Shown piece after piece: positions 63,492 to 64,000 of a stretch of 64,000 bases of DNA. The position numbers were made by a program, and so were the translations under genes. Numbering within the stretch: position 1 is the stretch's first letter; every line of letters starts with the position of its first letter. The notes beneath the pieces were generated by a model. That model searched no databases. It saw nothing but the letters and a program-made list of their open reading frames with translations, and was not told where the DNA came from. Source of the DNA: Torreya grandis. Lineage: Eukaryota > Streptophyta > Pinopsida > Cupressales > Taxaceae. The DNA lies in NCBI GenBank assembly GCA_037957365.1, contig JARHVA010000081.1:6863501-6927500 (forward strand). The letters are read 5' to 3'.

Positions 63492-64000
63492 TGTTAGAGC
63501 TTGACTCTAATTGAAGGTAATATCTCTCTTCCTTTTGACTTTCAAATAACTTTCATATCAATAATTGAATACAAACATAACTTATAAGTAGTGATGTGAC
63601 CATGAAAAAATTATTAGAATTTTAAAATATGGTATATTCATCATATTTTATTTTTCATGTGAGTTTGTTGTATAACATAACTTTTGTAGCATATATTGTT
63701 ATTTTATTAATTGATATTTTGGTATTTATTATGCTTAGATGCTATTTTTTAAGATTTTTTTTGGAAATAAATATAACTATGTAACCTTTGTTTCTAGTTG
63801 AATGAATAGAAGATCAATTTAATCAAATATTTGGTATCAAAGCGTAAGATATTTAAACATGGATGTAAAAGAAAGAAAATAAAGATAAGATAGATGCCCA
63901 AGGTACACTCAATCTCTCTATTAAATATCTACCTTAGATATCATGCTTAGTGTTGGTAGTATCAACCAAAGATTGAATGATGAATTAACATGTCAACATT
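63492..64000 (+). mobile_element. 5' end of a further LTR retrotransposon, cut by the window edge
   Basis: 'TTTGGTATCAAAGCG' at 63830-63844 is a tRNA-iMet-type PBS (core TGGTATCAAAGC, one base from TGGTATCAGAGC). It is preceded by 'tgaatagaagatcaatttaa', a typical LTR 3' end. The LTR may begin with the TGTTAGAGCTTG at 63492, giving about 330 bp, a usual size for plant Ty1/Copia elements, but with no second LTR in view this is inferred. ATG at 63859 opens 'MDVKERK' and then meets a stop, perhaps a decayed gag start. The rest lies beyond the window. Confidence 0.55.

Overview
This window looks like intergenic DNA from a seed plant with a very large, transposon-filled nuclear genome. A gymnosperm is most likely, but the species cannot be named. 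The DNA is AT-rich and visibly poor in CG. No intact host gene, rRNA, tRNA or CRISPR array was recognised. Almost everything interpretable is a decayed LTR retrotransposon, resolved by matching direct repeats (LTRs), primer-binding sites (PBS), polypurine tracts (PPT), target-site duplications (TSD) and reading frames interrupted by stops.

Layout. (A) 1-5.6 kb: a degenerate ~210-bp tandem array, then a minus-strand Ty3/Gypsy gag-protease remnant. (B) 5.64-18.71 kb: a LARD-like element with two ~5.1-kb LTRs around a 2.8-kb interior that has a gag-like start and a long acidic frame but no polymerase. 18.7-23.3 kb: mostly uninterpretable, with a 103-bp (TA)n tract and a possible SINE. (C) 23.27-40.15 kb: a minus-strand element with ~2.5-kb LTRs. 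One of its LTRs is split by a nested minus-strand element (E, 23.86-33.36 kb) with 1.16-kb LTRs, a 5-bp TSD, a gag remnant and 51-bp minisatellites. 40.2-42.9 kb: a plant-mobile-domain-like fragment and a motif-rich patch. (D) 42.94-56.65 kb: a plus-strand element with ~0.8-kb LTRs and a gag-like region holding a threefold repeat. It is interrupted by (F) 51.42-55.35 kb, a 3.9-kb plus-strand element with 1.2-kb LTRs, a tRNA-iMet-type PBS and a clean PPT. (G) 56.65-61.3 kb: remnants of Ty3/Gypsy gag (minus) and protease (plus). (H) 63.49 kb to the end: the 5' end of another element.

Most interesting result. Element F carries, between its LTRs and in place of any recognisable polymerase, a decayed but largely single-frame and apparently intron-free coding stretch that I recognise as the N-terminal HEAT-repeat region of a plant PDS5-type sister-chromatid-cohesion cofactor. 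This looks like host-gene transduction by an LTR retrotransposon, of the Bs1 kind.

None of the five elements with resolved LTR pairs shows a recognisable reverse transcriptase or integrase. The locus therefore looks like a graveyard of non-autonomous families that depended on polymerases encoded elsewhere. All boundaries, similarities and frames were read by eye; identities are estimates.
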